Positions 1 to 12,100 of a stretch of 64,000 nucleotides of DNA are shown here, piece after piece. The stretch is taken from assembly GCF_022458985.1 (NCBI RefSeq), contig NC_061772.1:7678001-7742000 (forward strand), given 5' to 3'. The position numbers and the translations under genes are program-made. Under the pieces are notes generated by a model. The model was not told the DNA's origin and made no database searches. It was given only the letters and a program-made list of their open reading frames with translations. This stretch comes from Mugil cephalus (taxonomy: Eukaryota; Chordata; Actinopteri; Mugiliformes; Mugilidae). The stretch's first letter is position 1; each line of letters starts with the position of its first letter.

Positions 1-720
1 ATTATCAATAAGCAAAAAAGAAACCATAATCTTGTTGGACATTTATAGTTCTTAGACTCATCAGACATCTGTTGCTTGCTTTCTGAGTATAACTCTCGTT
101 TCGGGGCAATTAAGATCACTAATAAATTACAATCGTTGATTGAATCCTAAATTACATTTGTCCATCTCCTAATAGATTGCCGTTTCGACCTGTCACATCT
201 AAAGCTAGATTTTTAGCTCTTTAATCTTTTCATTGTCATGACTGAATACAGTCTATACAAACAAGATAGCAAGTGTGAGCGCCGTGAAATGACAGGATGA
301 CAAAGCATGTACTGATGCGCAGTCGTGACATTTATATTGAAACTAATCTGGGCCTGGGCGGAAATACTAAAAGCAATGTCGCCTATTATTGCCACGCGAC
401 TTTGATTGAAGCGTGACCGCGTGCGCACTGTCCGAGTTGAGGCATGAATCGCAAATTTTAGTTTTTAAATTTTTTGGCAAAGTGAAACTAATAACTTGTA
501 TTACCATTTAACGTCTCTGTGTTGTTGTTGTTGTTTGTTTTTTGAACTTTATTGTTGAGCTGTTTGTGTTCTATAAAACTCTACACTAAATTAAATGTTG
601 TTTTGTTCAATTCTGTCACCACCATAGAATAAAACATTTTACATTAAAAATGAAAAACAATCTAATATTCTGTTGGCTACAGATATCTTTTCACACTATA
701 AACCACTGTGCTAGGGAGTG
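1..720. other. upstream flank, nothing recognised
   Basis: AT-rich DNA with T-runs and short (GTT)n near 522-540. No coding exon, RNA gene or recognisable transposon end was seen. It is probably distal promoter or intergenic sequence. Confidence 0.5.
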
Positions 721-724
721 ATTT

Positions 725-840
725 TTAGTGGGCGTGGCTCAGCACAGGTGAATGAAGGAGGAACTCTCAAACCGGAAGCTGGGATAGGTTGTTATTTTCT
801 CGGCATAAACGAAAACAAGACGAAACTAGAGGCAAAATTC
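725..840 (+). promoter_or_regulatory. marveld3: candidate marveld3 promoter / 5' UTR start
   Basis: This stretch has a GTGGGCGTGGC box (KLF/Sp-type, 728-738) and an ETS-type ACCGGAAG site (771-778). It ends near CAGAG followed by GTAGGA, a possible 5' UTR splice donor at 846. Position fits a promoter about 0.5 kb upstream of the first coding exon. No TATA box is clear and no transcript evidence is available. Confidence 0.35.
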
Positions 841-956
841 AGAGGTAGGAAACAATAATTGTCTTTCATGTTATGTACGAACCATGTTATTCAGGAAACT
901 AAGGGCAAAATTCAGAGGTGGGAATCAAGTATCGTGTTACATGTTATTCACGAACC
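822..956 (+). repeat. imperfect tandem duplication upstream of marveld3
   Basis: Two copies of a segment of about 62 bp, 822-882 and 894-956, both run from GAAACTA through GCAAAATTCAGAGGT to CGAACC. Copies differ by scattered substitutions and small indels. Each copy carries the same possible splice donor, CAGAG followed by GTAGGA or GTGGGA. Confidence 0.7.
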
Positions 957-1309
957 AACAACCATTTAGATTGAATGCTAGACGTCTAAACTGGGATACA
1001 CATTGTTGCCAATAAGGTTTGCTGTACTTTTCACTGTTCATGTTCATTTTGATTTGAATGCATACACCTGCCTCTGGGCCTCAAGACTATCAGACTATCA
1101 TCACGTTTGACTCTGCTAAACACTTAAGAATGAGGGAGCTTCTCTGGTGCTCATCCTGCATTCAAACTTCATTAAATAATTCTCTATAGTGCTTCACAGT
1201 TGGCTGCTGTACCTTTGCTTGTACAGAGACACAAGCCAACTATACACTTTGTTTATTGGAATCTTTATTAGGATTCAAGTCCATAATCTTATATGTCAGA
1301 CGCAGGACA

Positions 1310-1569
1310 ATGCCAGAGAGGGGAAGACACCATGAGAGGAGTGATGTGTATGCAAAGGACGAGAGCAGGGATGGGCACTATCCACACAATGGAGACCATT
1401 CTCGGTATGATAGCCAAAGAGGCTACAACCAAAAGCCAAGAAATGTGGACGAGAGAGGCTCTGCTGGTGACAGGAGGGCCAAAGAAAACAGACAGAGGGA
1501 TGTGACAACCGCCTCTCACAAGGAGCCACCTGTTTACAGGGATCACGACTCTGAAGGACCCTCAAGAGT
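1310..1569 (+). CDS. marveld3: marveld3 coding exon 1
   Basis: Encodes residues 1-87, the charged N-terminal tail, starting MPERGRHHERSD. It ends in a split Val codon (GT), with the donor GTAAGAG at 1570. A possible 3' splice site (ATATGTCAG, ending at 1300) lies just before the start, so an upstream 5' UTR exon is likely. Confidence 0.85.
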
Positions 1570-2790
1570 GTAAGAGATCATGGACAGTACTTCCTATGAA
1601 CAAGGTCTAAACAACTATGTAATGTCATCCACACAAACTAGAGACCGCCGTTAGTGCTGTTGTGCAGCTACTTTATTTATATGTTGGTGTAAATTTAAAT
1701 ATTTTATGTAAGAAAGTTCATTTTAACCCGCTAAAGAAAATATATTGTGTCTGTACAGGTCCCGAGAGACCTCAGTCTATCACTCTGAAAGGGAGTACTA
1801 TGAGCAGCAACACAGACAAGCACTTTACAATTTCAGATATGTTTTAACCAGTCGAGGTAAGTATATTTATGTTCGTCATATTCTGTTAAATATTTCTTGC
1901 ATCAAAGCTCCTACTACAATTTTTAAGATGCCTATAATACTCATTGCATAGAATTTATATGTTATTGCAGATGGAAAGTTCAGTGATTGACTTTTTTTAT
2001 GTGGATTCGTACATATGGTTACAACTATTGATTATCATGACAATTAATCTGAAGATTTTCTCTCCTTTAACTGATTGATAGATATTTGTATTTAACATGT
2101 CGGAAAACAGCGAGGTTCTTGGCAAAATTTCACAAAATTCACGGTTGTGTCAGCGTTGTGTTTATCTTGTGTCTCGAAGGTCTCTGCCAGGTTATGGAGC
2201 TGTTTGTGAATCTGTTGATTGTGATCTGTGCTGGAGTGCCATACAGCAACAATGGGGGTTACCGTGATTTGGCCAGCCTCGGTGGGATCTACTACTATCA
2301 CTTTGGGGGAGCCGGCGCCTTCACTGGAGCCGACGCAGACAGGGTGAAGGAGCTGGACCAGCTCTTCCATCAGCTCAAGCGACCGCCGTACGTTTTCACC
2401 ATGGCGTGTGGCGGGGTTCTAATGATCTATGCGTGTGCCATGCTTGCCCTGGGGATTTTCAGGGTCCCTTACCGCTGGCCTCCCGTGTTACTGGGGGAGG
2501 CACTGCTGAACGTCCTCATTGGCCTTGGCTACATTCCTGCGCTGGCCTTCTACTTTATTAAGCTGCAGGAAATCTACAATGATCCCATTTGCAAGGAGAG
2601 AGAGCAGATGTACAAGAGCAAAGGGCACCAGGGCTTTGAGTGCCAGTTCCATGGCGCAGATATTGCAGGAGGACTCTTTGGGGTGCTGGGTGTTTTCGTT
2701 TTCATCTTTGGTGCAGTGTTAGCTGTCAGAGCTTTCAGGTCAGTGCGAGAGCGAAAGAAGCAAAGGCGCAACGAGGACACCAATTTTTAA
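1310..2790 (+). CDS. marveld3: MARVEL domain-containing protein 3 (tight-junction tetraspan protein), complete coding span
   Basis: Three coding exons, 1310-1569, 1759-1856 and 2180-2790, join in frame to 969 nt (322 residues plus TAA). The N-terminal 119 residues are a hydrophilic, Arg/Asp/His-rich cytoplasmic tail. Exon 3 carries the MARVEL domain, with four hydrophobic segments near residues 122-140, 190-213, 221-246 and 279-303. A Gly/Tyr-rich first loop (GGIYYYHFGGAG) and a second loop with two cysteines (257, 274) are visible. The tail is basic and ends NEDTNF. Human MARVELD3 is about 400 residues, so this tail is shorter. The family sits with occludin and tricellulin at epithelial tight junctions and restrains MEKK1-JNK signalling (family knowledge). 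The neighbour phlpp2, tail to tail, matches human 16q22.2 order. The start at 1310 is the first AUG of the frame after a plausible 3' splice site; an in-frame AUG at 1256 lies upstream of that site. Confidence 0.92.
1759..1856 (+). CDS. marveld3: marveld3 coding exon 2
   Basis: 98 nt encoding residues 87-120, including ETSVYHSEREYYEQQH, the juxtamembrane part of the tail. It is flanked by the acceptor TCTGTACAG and the donor GTAAGT and ends in a split Gly codon (G). Confidence 0.88.
2180..2790 (+). CDS. marveld3: marveld3 coding exon 3 (MARVEL domain)
   Basis: 611 nt encoding residues 120-322 and the stop TAA. It begins GLCQVMELFVNLLIVICAG, the first membrane helix, right after the acceptor TGTCTCGAAG. 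The reading frame stays open for about 95 nt into the upstream intron, which makes a naive ORF start at 2086 look plausible. The split-codon join to exon 2 and the family alignment place the exon start at 2180. Confidence 0.93.
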
Positions 2791-3738
2791 GCAGATTTTT
2801 CCTCTCTTATGTGAGCAAAAGTAGAACAAAGGATGAGAAACTTCCCATGAAGCTGAGTCTCGTTGCCTGGGACCTGTTTAACAAGCCTATTATCAACTGT
2901 CTGTGCTTTAAAGTTTATAATACTTATTTTTTATTATTATTTTTTTATTCTTTTACAATTCTCCCTTTTGCACACCTACGTTTACTGCATTTAGTATGAA
3001 AGTGTACTTATAAACAAAAATGTTACATTATTTATTATTATGTGTCTTTATTTTACATTTCACTTCGGTAGAAAAAGAAATATAATGGTATATATCTGTT
3101 AATTCTTTGTGTTAGTGGGTTGCAAAACAGCTTGCATAATAATATCAACCTTTGCAGTAATGTTTAGAATTAGATTGTCAGATGTGTTGCCTAGGTATGG
3201 TCCCTGTAGGATTCACAAAACAATTTGTGTTTAAAAACCTTTATTCTTTCGGCATACCTTCGACCATCGGTAAGGTAAGGGGGTTATGGTTGTCATTGCA
3301 AAACATGTCAAATGGTAGTCATCTGGGGACCCCTTTTCAATTTCTTTTCACGGGCCCCCGAACAGTTGCATTTAGGATGTCATTCTCCGCTTTGCCAACA
3401 GATGGCACCTACTGAGTTTAAGAAACTATCCAAGTGGAACATTATTGCACATAACTATATTGCTAAGTAGTGGTCCTTATTTCTTCTGATTCAGTTTCAC
3501 AATTTGTGTACTGCTTCTGAGCATTTACGCTAACCTAAGAGAAGAAATCTATGAAAATCATTCACTATAGCTCCAGATTTAAAGATTAAATCGGACACAT
3601 CTATGGACTCAAAATAGTCAGTTTGACACTATCTTTGGTATGAAAAAATCAGACAAATGGTGAGTAAAATGGACACGGGACAAAAAAAATCACAGTAAAA
3701 AGTTTTATTGCTACTTGGCTTAAAGTTAATAAAATAAA
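2791..3738 (+). other. marveld3: marveld3 3' UTR and tail-to-tail spacer
   Basis: Noncoding AT-rich sequence after the marveld3 stop. Candidate poly(A) signals on the + strand are ATTAAA at 3585-3590 and overlapping AATAAA hexamers at 3728-3738. The opposed phlpp2 poly(A) signal lies at 3704-3709, so the two transcripts may end within a few dozen bases of each other or overlap. Confidence 0.5.
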
Positions 3739-6700
3739 AAAAAATAAAACAGCTTGTCTGCTGAAAACTAATGATAGCAGCATTTAAAATAAAAATAACG
3801 ACCATCTTCCACGCTCAGGGTTCAAGGAGTATAATTATGTTGGACAAACGGCAAAAGTGCTCATTGTTAGTTCTGTTCCTGAATAATAAATCTGCTTATA
3901 GTTTTTAAACATCAATTTTAGCATCTGCAGGTTTGAATAAAAACCTAAAAATATTAGATATGCTCCGTTTTGTACAAATAAATCACATTTCGTATGTACT
4001 TCATGTATTTATGTGGACTTATATTTAGGGCATGCTTTCAACGTTAGATACAGTTATAGTTTGCACCCTCGACAGTACCAGTTTTTCTGTGGAATCCCTT
4101 TCAAATCTGTAGCGGACAGGGAAATATAAATTTGCATGAAACATATGAAGTACAAAAATAAATATAAGCTCCTTGGCATTGAGGAAAAAAAATATTCAAG
4201 CATTTCTCGAAAAGAACATACAGAAAGGAGTCGTGACATTAAACGATGGCTACTTTGGTCACATGTTAAAACAACTGGCGCATCTCTGATCAGTGTCATT
4301 TAGTATTCACGTGGGATTACACTCAGTCCATTATTCACACAGGCATGCATACACTTACTGTATGTGTGCGCTAAAGCTTGGAACTACACACAAGCACAGA
4401 CATTTTGCAACATAGTTGTACAGGGAGATTGTTAATTGTGCAAAGAGGAAAGGATCTCTTCCAGATATTAAATGAATCAGCAGTTTAAAACAACACTGTA
4501 GCCAAATGTACACACCCTCCACTTTGGTGTTTTGTGTACTGCACTACTGGACCCTTTCCTCTAATGTATTAAAGGGACTATTTTAAGACCAATTGCACCC
4601 TGTGCTCCCTCTTCCTGTACTTGAGCATACACTCCACTCCGCATACATACAGGTCCATCCACACTGATGAGTCTACTGATGGACCATTATCCAAGTATAC
4701 TGAACATGTGTATTAAACAGGAGAGTGGGTGAATACACGGCATCATAAAGGAGAAGGACAGTGAGGGTACAACTGACTGTGAAAAGAATGGACCCAGTTG
4801 GTTTGAAGCAGCAGTGAAATGCAGTCCCAGTGTCACGTGACTACGAGGAGAAATATAATAGAACTATACTGCCAGTCAAAAGAGAGATGCAACCTACAAA
4901 CACAACATACGTCATACATACACACACACCAGCCGATATTCATTTTCAGACATATTGAGGAGTAGGATTCTTTTAGTTTTAGGTGATGGAAAAATGAAGC
5001 TCTCATATACAGGTTTATATACAGTAGACATTTGCATATGTTACAAGTTAATTCCCAAGCGCTGTTGCGAACTACCTTAAAAAAAGTTTCTCCTCTTAGA
5101 ACTTGCTAAACATTTCATATATATTTTTCACAATCATAATCTGTCTTGGTCCCTCCCCCCTCCCTTCCCAGTGGCAGCTACAAGCTTAAGTGGCCATTGA
5201 TATTTCACTGTGATCAGACCAGATGTCTGTGTGCGAAAGTGGCGGCCTGCACACAGAGTCTCATTTGTTTGGCATCTCAGACGTTGTGCGGTCTGCAATA
5301 AAGGGTCTGTAAATATATTTTTAGTCTTATAGATTAGTAATTTTAGAACAACAACAACAACAAAAAACATTTAAATGGGAACTCTAAATCAGTACAGTAA
5401 GGGCAATAACACTACTAGTTATTATAATCTTCAACAAATGTCTCCATTACATATCATTATTATAAAGGAATTTCAAAGTACATCTACAGGTACGAGAGAC
5501 TGTTAGGGATCATTTATTAATGCCTGAATGTTTTGTCACTATTTGTGGCGGTGATGTTGAATATTTAAATATAAGTTAAGATATGGTTAGAAAAAAATCT
5601 GATGTAATTGAGAGCAAATAAAAATACTTAAATAAGAAATATTTGTTATATCACAGACACACCACAAAGGGAATCAATTGCCATTATGTCACCTTACATT
5701 ATTTCCATTGCCGGTGCATCTCAGACAAGAGGTGATGTGCTGGGCGGAGCCACAACAATCCCAGCACACTGTGTATCAGTATCTCATGTATTAAACTCAA
5801 ATATACATAACTGTATATCTTTATTTTCTCTGTACAAAGTGCTTTTAACAGTGTGTATTTTCCTTTTGAAAGACAAAAACCCAGCAAACAAGAAAGCATT
5901 CATACTCACAAACATCATGTTAAGGCTTCATCACTGATTCTCAGTCATTCACATGGAGCAACAGAAACAACACCATCAGAGCTAAAGACGCAAACATGAC
6001 ATGAATGGGATTAGTGTTACTTTAAGGCTACAGAGGAGCACTGAAAGGTCCAGCTATGCAACAACTGTGGAATCCCCGAACTGCCCACATGAGCGGAAAC
6101 CCAAAAATATACATCTGATGTGAGTAAGCACTGGCACTGAGCAATTACCCAACTTTGGCCTCAGTCTAACCACAGCAGCCCCGCAGAGCTGCTTTCTCTT
6201 TTGGCACAAGGTGGGAGGGTTCAAACTGGACAAAGTGTGGTTTCCAGGGCTGCATAATATTTACCTGAAAATTCAAATAATAATGTTTTTTTTTTTTTTG
6301 TTAAAATAAATATGTCTTCCATTTGTATTACAATGAAATGAAATACAGTGCTGCTGAAGTGCTGTGTGTGAGAAAAGTATTAATTATTCTTATGGTGAGG
6401 GAGTGAACCACTGCGTTATTATAAAGAGAAAGCTACATTTTTATATCCAAAACCTCTGCTTTTGTGCCACACTGACTTCAAGACACCACGTGTATACAGA
6501 CCAGACAGGTCTTATGTGTGTCTTCTAACATAACCAGTTCAATGTCAGTTTGGTTTCTTATGTGTTTCTAACTCCTTGAACATCGCCTGCTTGTTTGGGT
6601 AGTGTGTCAGAGAGCTGAGCTGAAAAAGATTTGCTGAGATGAACCAAATCTGACTAAAGGAACATGGGCTGATGTTTACAAATTTAAAGCCCCCAAAGTC

Positions 6701-7870
6701 TCAGTATACACAGTTGTACAATCTTAGTACCCGTGGAGATATTTCCAAACACACAGTATGTATAAATACTGTGTCAGTCCTTCATCTCTTTACAGTGCGT
6801 CACGTAATTCATCAGTTTTGTGGCCTGACTGCTTTGTTCAAATGAATGACACTAGATGATAATCAAAAATCCAGTGATCATAACTATAACACTTCATGAC
6901 TAAATTTAAATGAAGCATTGATTTTCCATTGAATCTAGTTTTTAAGGAGACCGTCTGATCATGCACAGAATATACTGATCTAAGGATTTCTTTTTAATTC
7001 TACAACATATTAGCTCTGTACAATCAAATGACTGCATCGGCCTAAACAGCAATACTATTCAATCTTAATGTCAGCAGCTCAGCTGGCTGCTTATTGTCAG
7101 TGTGTACTATACTGTTTAGAGTTGATCCGTCCTATATAGAAGGTTCTATACATATAATGTTTATCTGTTAAAAATAAAACCCAACTGTAATGTTTCTAGC
7201 AATGGAAATGCAGTTAGTTTGTCTTCACCTCTTTTAGTCCTTTGTGTCTGATGAGCATGTACACTGTCTGATTTCCTCTGTAAGCCACAGGTAGAGGAGG
7301 AGAGCAGACGCTGTGCCAGCTGTGGTCTCTTAGAGACACTGTCCCTCCTCCACACTTAACTATAGCCTGGACATGGGGAGCTCAAGGCTTTTTTGTCTGA
7401 AGTAGGCACTTTTCAAGTTGCAGTCACAGGGTTTCTCACCAGGACCTGAGAGACCGCAGAGCCCCCGGAGAGGAGATTTGACAAAATCTCTTGCGCACGC
7501 ACCAGATTGCTTGACTTTCCAAGTAAAGGGAAATGCTGTTGACGAACACATGAAGTGTCCTGCTTCAGGTCACGGTTGTTGTTTTTTTCAGTAATGGCCA
7601 GCTGTCCGTTTCACAGCATCATGTTATGAAGTGGAATCTTTGTTCACCCCTTTTCTCTTGGATAGTCAGAGCATGCACCTTTCTACCCTGCACATTAATG
7701 GCACAACATCACTCAGTAACTTTCAGGGTCCCATTTGTTTGTCTTGTCGTCACAAAATGTCGTCTGAATGGCAACTTGAACTGGAATATCTCACATGTAT
7801 GAGACAAATCTTATCCCAGAATGGTATAACCACAGAACTGCAGCCTCATGGCACTGTGCTGTGCTCCCCT
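3704..7870 (-). other. phlpp2: phlpp2 3' UTR
   Basis: About 4.2 kb of AT-rich noncoding sequence after the stop, ending at an AATAAA on the - strand (3704-3709). A long 3' UTR is usual for vertebrate PHLPP2. It includes an (AAC)n tract at 5347-5367 and a T-run near 6289. The many short ORFs here show no family resemblance. The exact cleavage site is not visible. Confidence 0.6.
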
Positions 7871-9151
7871 CTAGAGGGCAGTATCATAGACTTCCTGGTG
7901 TAGGATGGGAGTTGGGCCCGGACCAGGGACCAGGTTCGAGGGAAATGAAGGGGGATGTGGGTGATCCCACACGGGATCTTTTAAGGAGGTGGGTGTGGAT
8001 GGTGCGGAGGGGCCTGAGACTAGAGGGCTCTGGCCTCTGAGCTGCTCCCTGACTTCTTGCTCCAGACTAGGAGGCACAATCAGCTGGTCCTCTGGGTCCT
8101 GCTGTGCTGGGGCAGTGAAGTAGCCAGACTTTTTCTTAGGAGCCTCTAGGGCAACCTCAATGAGATTATGACTGTCCTCGGGGGCTACCACTGAGCCATT
8201 GGACATCTTCTTTGCAAACAGGCTGCATGTGGAGGGAGACTTCTTGAGGTCAGCGATCTCTCTTCCACATACAGCTAGAAGGCAGCCGTTTGTAGCAGAA
8301 ACCACCACGCTGTTCTGTCTGCGCATTTTGCCATTGCCGTAGTGCGTGCCCCGCTTTTCCAGATCCAAATCTTTGGGGGTTTCAGGGGCCCGGATTTGAA
8401 AAGCACAGCAGTGAATATCCACCTCCACTTCCAACTTGCTGCCATTGGAGATAACACCATCAAGAGGAGCTTCGTCGTCACTGTCCAAGCCGTTGTCAGA
8501 CTGGTTACTTGAGAATGTAGCACAGGAGGGCTGCCGCTGGAACAGGGCCGGGTGGGTTCCCGCCCCAGCTGAGCCTGGCACCATGATCCCACACAGCGTA
8601 GTAGCAGGGTGAATGCTACAGCGTCTCTCTGGGCGGGCTGCAGGGCCAGAGGATGGGTGTTCGTCTGAAGCGGTGGAGCCTGCTTCACTGCCCACCTCTG
8701 AAGCTGACGTCTCACTGTTGAATTCAGTCACAATGCCACTACTGGATGAGAGGTTGGCTGGGTCAGCAGGGCCGGAGGTCACCGACACAGGCGCAGGGAC
8801 AAGGGCGGGACCCCGTGGTTCAACAGTGGAGACCAGTGGCTCACAGGTGCAGCTGTCCTCTCCGATACGCAGGGACACCACCACTGCCCCGATGTTGTCC
8901 TTGCAGCCATAGCTCTGGGCGAGTGAACACAGCTTCTTGGCAGCGGCGCGCGGATCTTGCACAGCCTTCACAGTGCGCACAGCCTCCTGGTAGGACACTC
9001 GCTCAAACAGGGCTCGGTTCCCCAGGATCAAGAACTCATCCTGGGAGCAGAGAGGCTCAGTGTGCACCCAGGGCTTTGGAAGCACCCAGGGAGAAAGATA
9101 AGAGCAGCCCAACAGGCGGGAGCAGCATGTCACTCCGCTCACTTTGTTATC
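7871..9151 (-). CDS. phlpp2: phlpp2 terminal coding exon
   Basis: 1,281 nt, residues 938-1363 plus TAG. The first part completes the PP2C domain ([44 protein letters not shown]). The tail is Ser/Thr-rich with [45 protein letters not shown] and KKSPSTCSL, and closes QEVYDTAL. The DTAL end is the PDZ ligand known to bind NHERF-type scaffolds. Acceptor GTTTTGCAG. Confidence 0.97.
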   Translation of the reverse strand, partial: DNKVSGVTCCSRLLGCSYLSPWVLPKPWVHTEPLCSQDEFLILGNRALFERVSYQEAVRTVKAVQDPRAAAKKLCSLAQSYGCKDNIGAVVVSLRIGEDSCTCEPLVSTVEPRGPALVPAPVSVTSGPADPANLSSSSGIVTEFNSETSASEVGSEAGSTASDEHPSSGPAARPERRCSIHPATTLCGIMVPGSAGAGTHPALFQRQPSCATFSSNQSDNGLDSDDEAPLDGVISNGSKLEVEVDIHCCAFQIRAPETPKDLDLEKRGTHYGNGKMRRQNSVVVSATNGCLLAVCGREIADLKKSPSTCSLFAKKMSNGSVVAPEDSHNLIEVALEAPKKKSGYFTAPAQQDPEDQLIVPPSLEQEVREQLRGQSPLVSGPSAPSTPTSLKDPVWDHPHPPSFPSNLVPGPGPTPILHQEVYDTAL

Positions 9152-12100
9152 CTGCAAAACAGTTCCACAGAACAATAGATGAATGTATGGCTTAATAGTA
9201 TTCGCACAGTAATACTAGATTAAGAGGTTAAAGTCAGGAACCCAGCACACACATAAGATGTTTATTACCTCTGTAATAATGGCTTTACTGAGTTTAACCC
9301 TGTCCATCTCCTCAGTGCAGTGCTCCAAGCTGTAAACCTTAGAGAGCGGTACCGGTCGTCCATCCCTGCACAGCACGGCTTGGCAGGTGCCCACGTTGGC
9401 CACGGTAAGGCTGAAGTAGCCGCCTGGATCCGAAGTCTCACGGTGGATGTAACACAGTAAGGCAGAGGCGCCCAGTTTCTGGCCTGCCATACCTAGTTTC
9501 CTGTACCACAAAAACATATCTGCTGACAAACTCTTATGATGAATAAATTTTTACTAAACATTTAACGTTAAAAAAAAAAAAATCTGTCTCACCTGTGCGA
9601 GGTGATGAAAGTGTTGCACATATACACACTGTCAACGCTGGAGTGCTGCAGTTCCTCGCATAGCACATCTCCCATGGTGCACTGCAGCAGCCGAGGCACT
9701 TCCTCATTGCGATCGCCATCAAAGATACCGTAGCAGGCTTCCACGCTGTCTCCGAAGCGGTCTACAGCCAGCACAGACACACACAACCTGTCCCCAACCA
9801 AAACAAACAAATGATTAGGCAGCTCCCATGAGCCTCATTCATACATGAGGCGCTGACAGCTGATATCAGACACTGCTGTGTGGGTCTCTGTAGTCACCAG
9901 GAGTCTAAAGGAGCAGTCAGGCATACGATGGTCACAACCAGTGATTACAGCCTTTAAATCCAGACAACCTATTAGGCTATGCTGCAGAAAAACATCCACT
10001 CACCGATGCCACTGATTCAGACATTGACTTGTTGGTAGACACCTCTCTGTATCACCATATCAAAGCAGAGAGACACACGGTACACCCAATACAAGGTCAA
10101 GTTTTAAAACAGTGGGTACGTCCGTGACGACAGAAGACGTAAGATATAGCTGGGCCACTCATTTGGACCAGAAAACACGATTGATTTACTTGACAAACAA
10201 ACACAAAGCAGTACACACTTATTCCTCTGGCCACTCATCTCAGAGTATCCATGGTTCCATGGTGTGGGGGCACTCAGTGAGTCTCCAGCTGCCGTTGTGG
10301 ATTTCTGGTCTAATTTCAGGGTGGTGATGTGGCTAAAATAAAGAGAGGGAACTGAAAATGACTGGACACATATCCTTCCAGAAAAAGTCAGGCTGTTTGT
10401 GCTTCTGTCTTAATTGTATCTGTAATGATTGTAGACAGGTCGCCGTCCTGTGACTCACCTGAAGAGATTGAGCGTTTTGTGTTCTAGTATCAGGCTACTG
10501 TTGCCTGTCAGGTCCAGTTCTTGCAGAGATGCTGGCAGAGAGTCAGGCAGCTGGATCTCGGTCAGCTCATTGCAGCTTAAATCTACAAGCTGAAGACGCA
10601 CAAAACACACAGACAAGTTGAAGACAACCAGACAACCACACGCACGCTCTTCGGGTGATGCAAATAGAACCAGAACCAGTCTGACCTTGATCTCGGGCAG
10701 GTTGAGGATCTCTGGGAAGACAGTGATGTTATTGGAGTGTGCTATGAGGGTGTGCAGTCTCTTACAGCTGGACACAGTGGAGGGGATAGTCTTCAACCTG
10801 TTGCCACTTAAATTTAGCTCTTCGAGCAGTTCCAGCTTACTCAGCTTACTGAAGACACAAAACAATGAACATTAAAAAACAATATTTCTACGTGGTGGGG
10901 CTGGTCTAGGTGGCTCCAAATCCACATGAATATCAGGTCCAAAAGTTTCCCAGCAGAACATTGAATTATCACAAGATGGTCAGTGTTAACTGTTTCTCAT
11001 GTCTGTGGTCATAATGTTGTAGCTGACTTGTGTTTATACAGGTACATGGTACTCATAAAGTATGTGTTAGGATACATAACAATGTTATTTAACATTGGTA
11101 AGCTTACTTAACAGCTGAGGGACAGAGAAGGTAGACTGACACACCTGGCAGGGAAGGACAGTAACTGGTTGTAGGCGATGTGAAGGATCCGCAGGTTCTG
11201 GTGCCCGACCAGCAGAGCGCCGCAGTTCTCGCTCAAGTTGTTCCCCGTCAGGTAGAGCTCCTGGAGCGTGCTGAGACTCTCCTCTGATTGGCTGCTGGGA
11301 GGAATATTTTCCAGGGCATTGGCGGACACATTTAAGTATTTTAGGCTGTGATGGGAGACAAGTAAAAACAAAAAACACATTCAGTTAATTAGGATGGCAC
11401 CAATTCCTTTCGTGTTTGCGGCTGGAGAAGCTAAAAATGTTTCAAGTACTACTTGTTGGAAATTACCGGAGGTCCCCAGGTAAAACCAATCCCGTGCGAA
11501 TAGGGCTTTAGATTGAAATTACTGAGCAGTTTACTGCATCTCCATCCAGGATTAACAGTGTGACATTACAGAGAGGGAGGGATGAGAGTAAACAGTCAGC
11601 TAACTGGAGATTAAATATTATTTAAGTTAGCCTTGACTTGGATGATGGTAGTGCAGTAATACATGTAGATTACTGAGGAGCATTTCAGCATTTTTAGGGT
11701 AATAGAGGCCCATTCTTCTTTTTTCTTCTTCTTTCTTCTTCTTCTTCTTCTCATTGTACCGAAGAGGACGCTCTTAAACACATGCCGTTTATTTATAATG
11801 CCATTTATTTAGGTACTGTTTATCCTGCACAGATAGAAGGCTTTAATAATTTACGCTCTGTTCATTGTGTTATTATTGGTGTTGTTAAAGGTTTATGGTT
11901 CATATCACATGCTGAACAGTAATAAAACCAGTCCCTCTGACCCATTAAAGAATGAACCTTGTCACACTGTTTCCCTTTAAAACACACCAGTAGTGAATAT
12001 CAACAATATCTCTACAGACCATAAACTGAAAACATCACTGTTGACATCTGTGTTGTTGTTGATTTTTTTGCAACACAAATATGTAAAAATGATTGGTAAT

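Noticed and set aside
2086..2179. Upstream part of the 234-codon ORF ending at 2790, as an alternative marveld3 start
   Set aside because: These residues have no MARVELD3 resemblance, and the split-codon join from 1856 to 2180 restores the family sequence; the extension is intron read-through.
8613..9195. + strand ORFs of 99 and 149 codons
   Set aside because: Antisense shadows of the GC-rich final phlpp2 exon.
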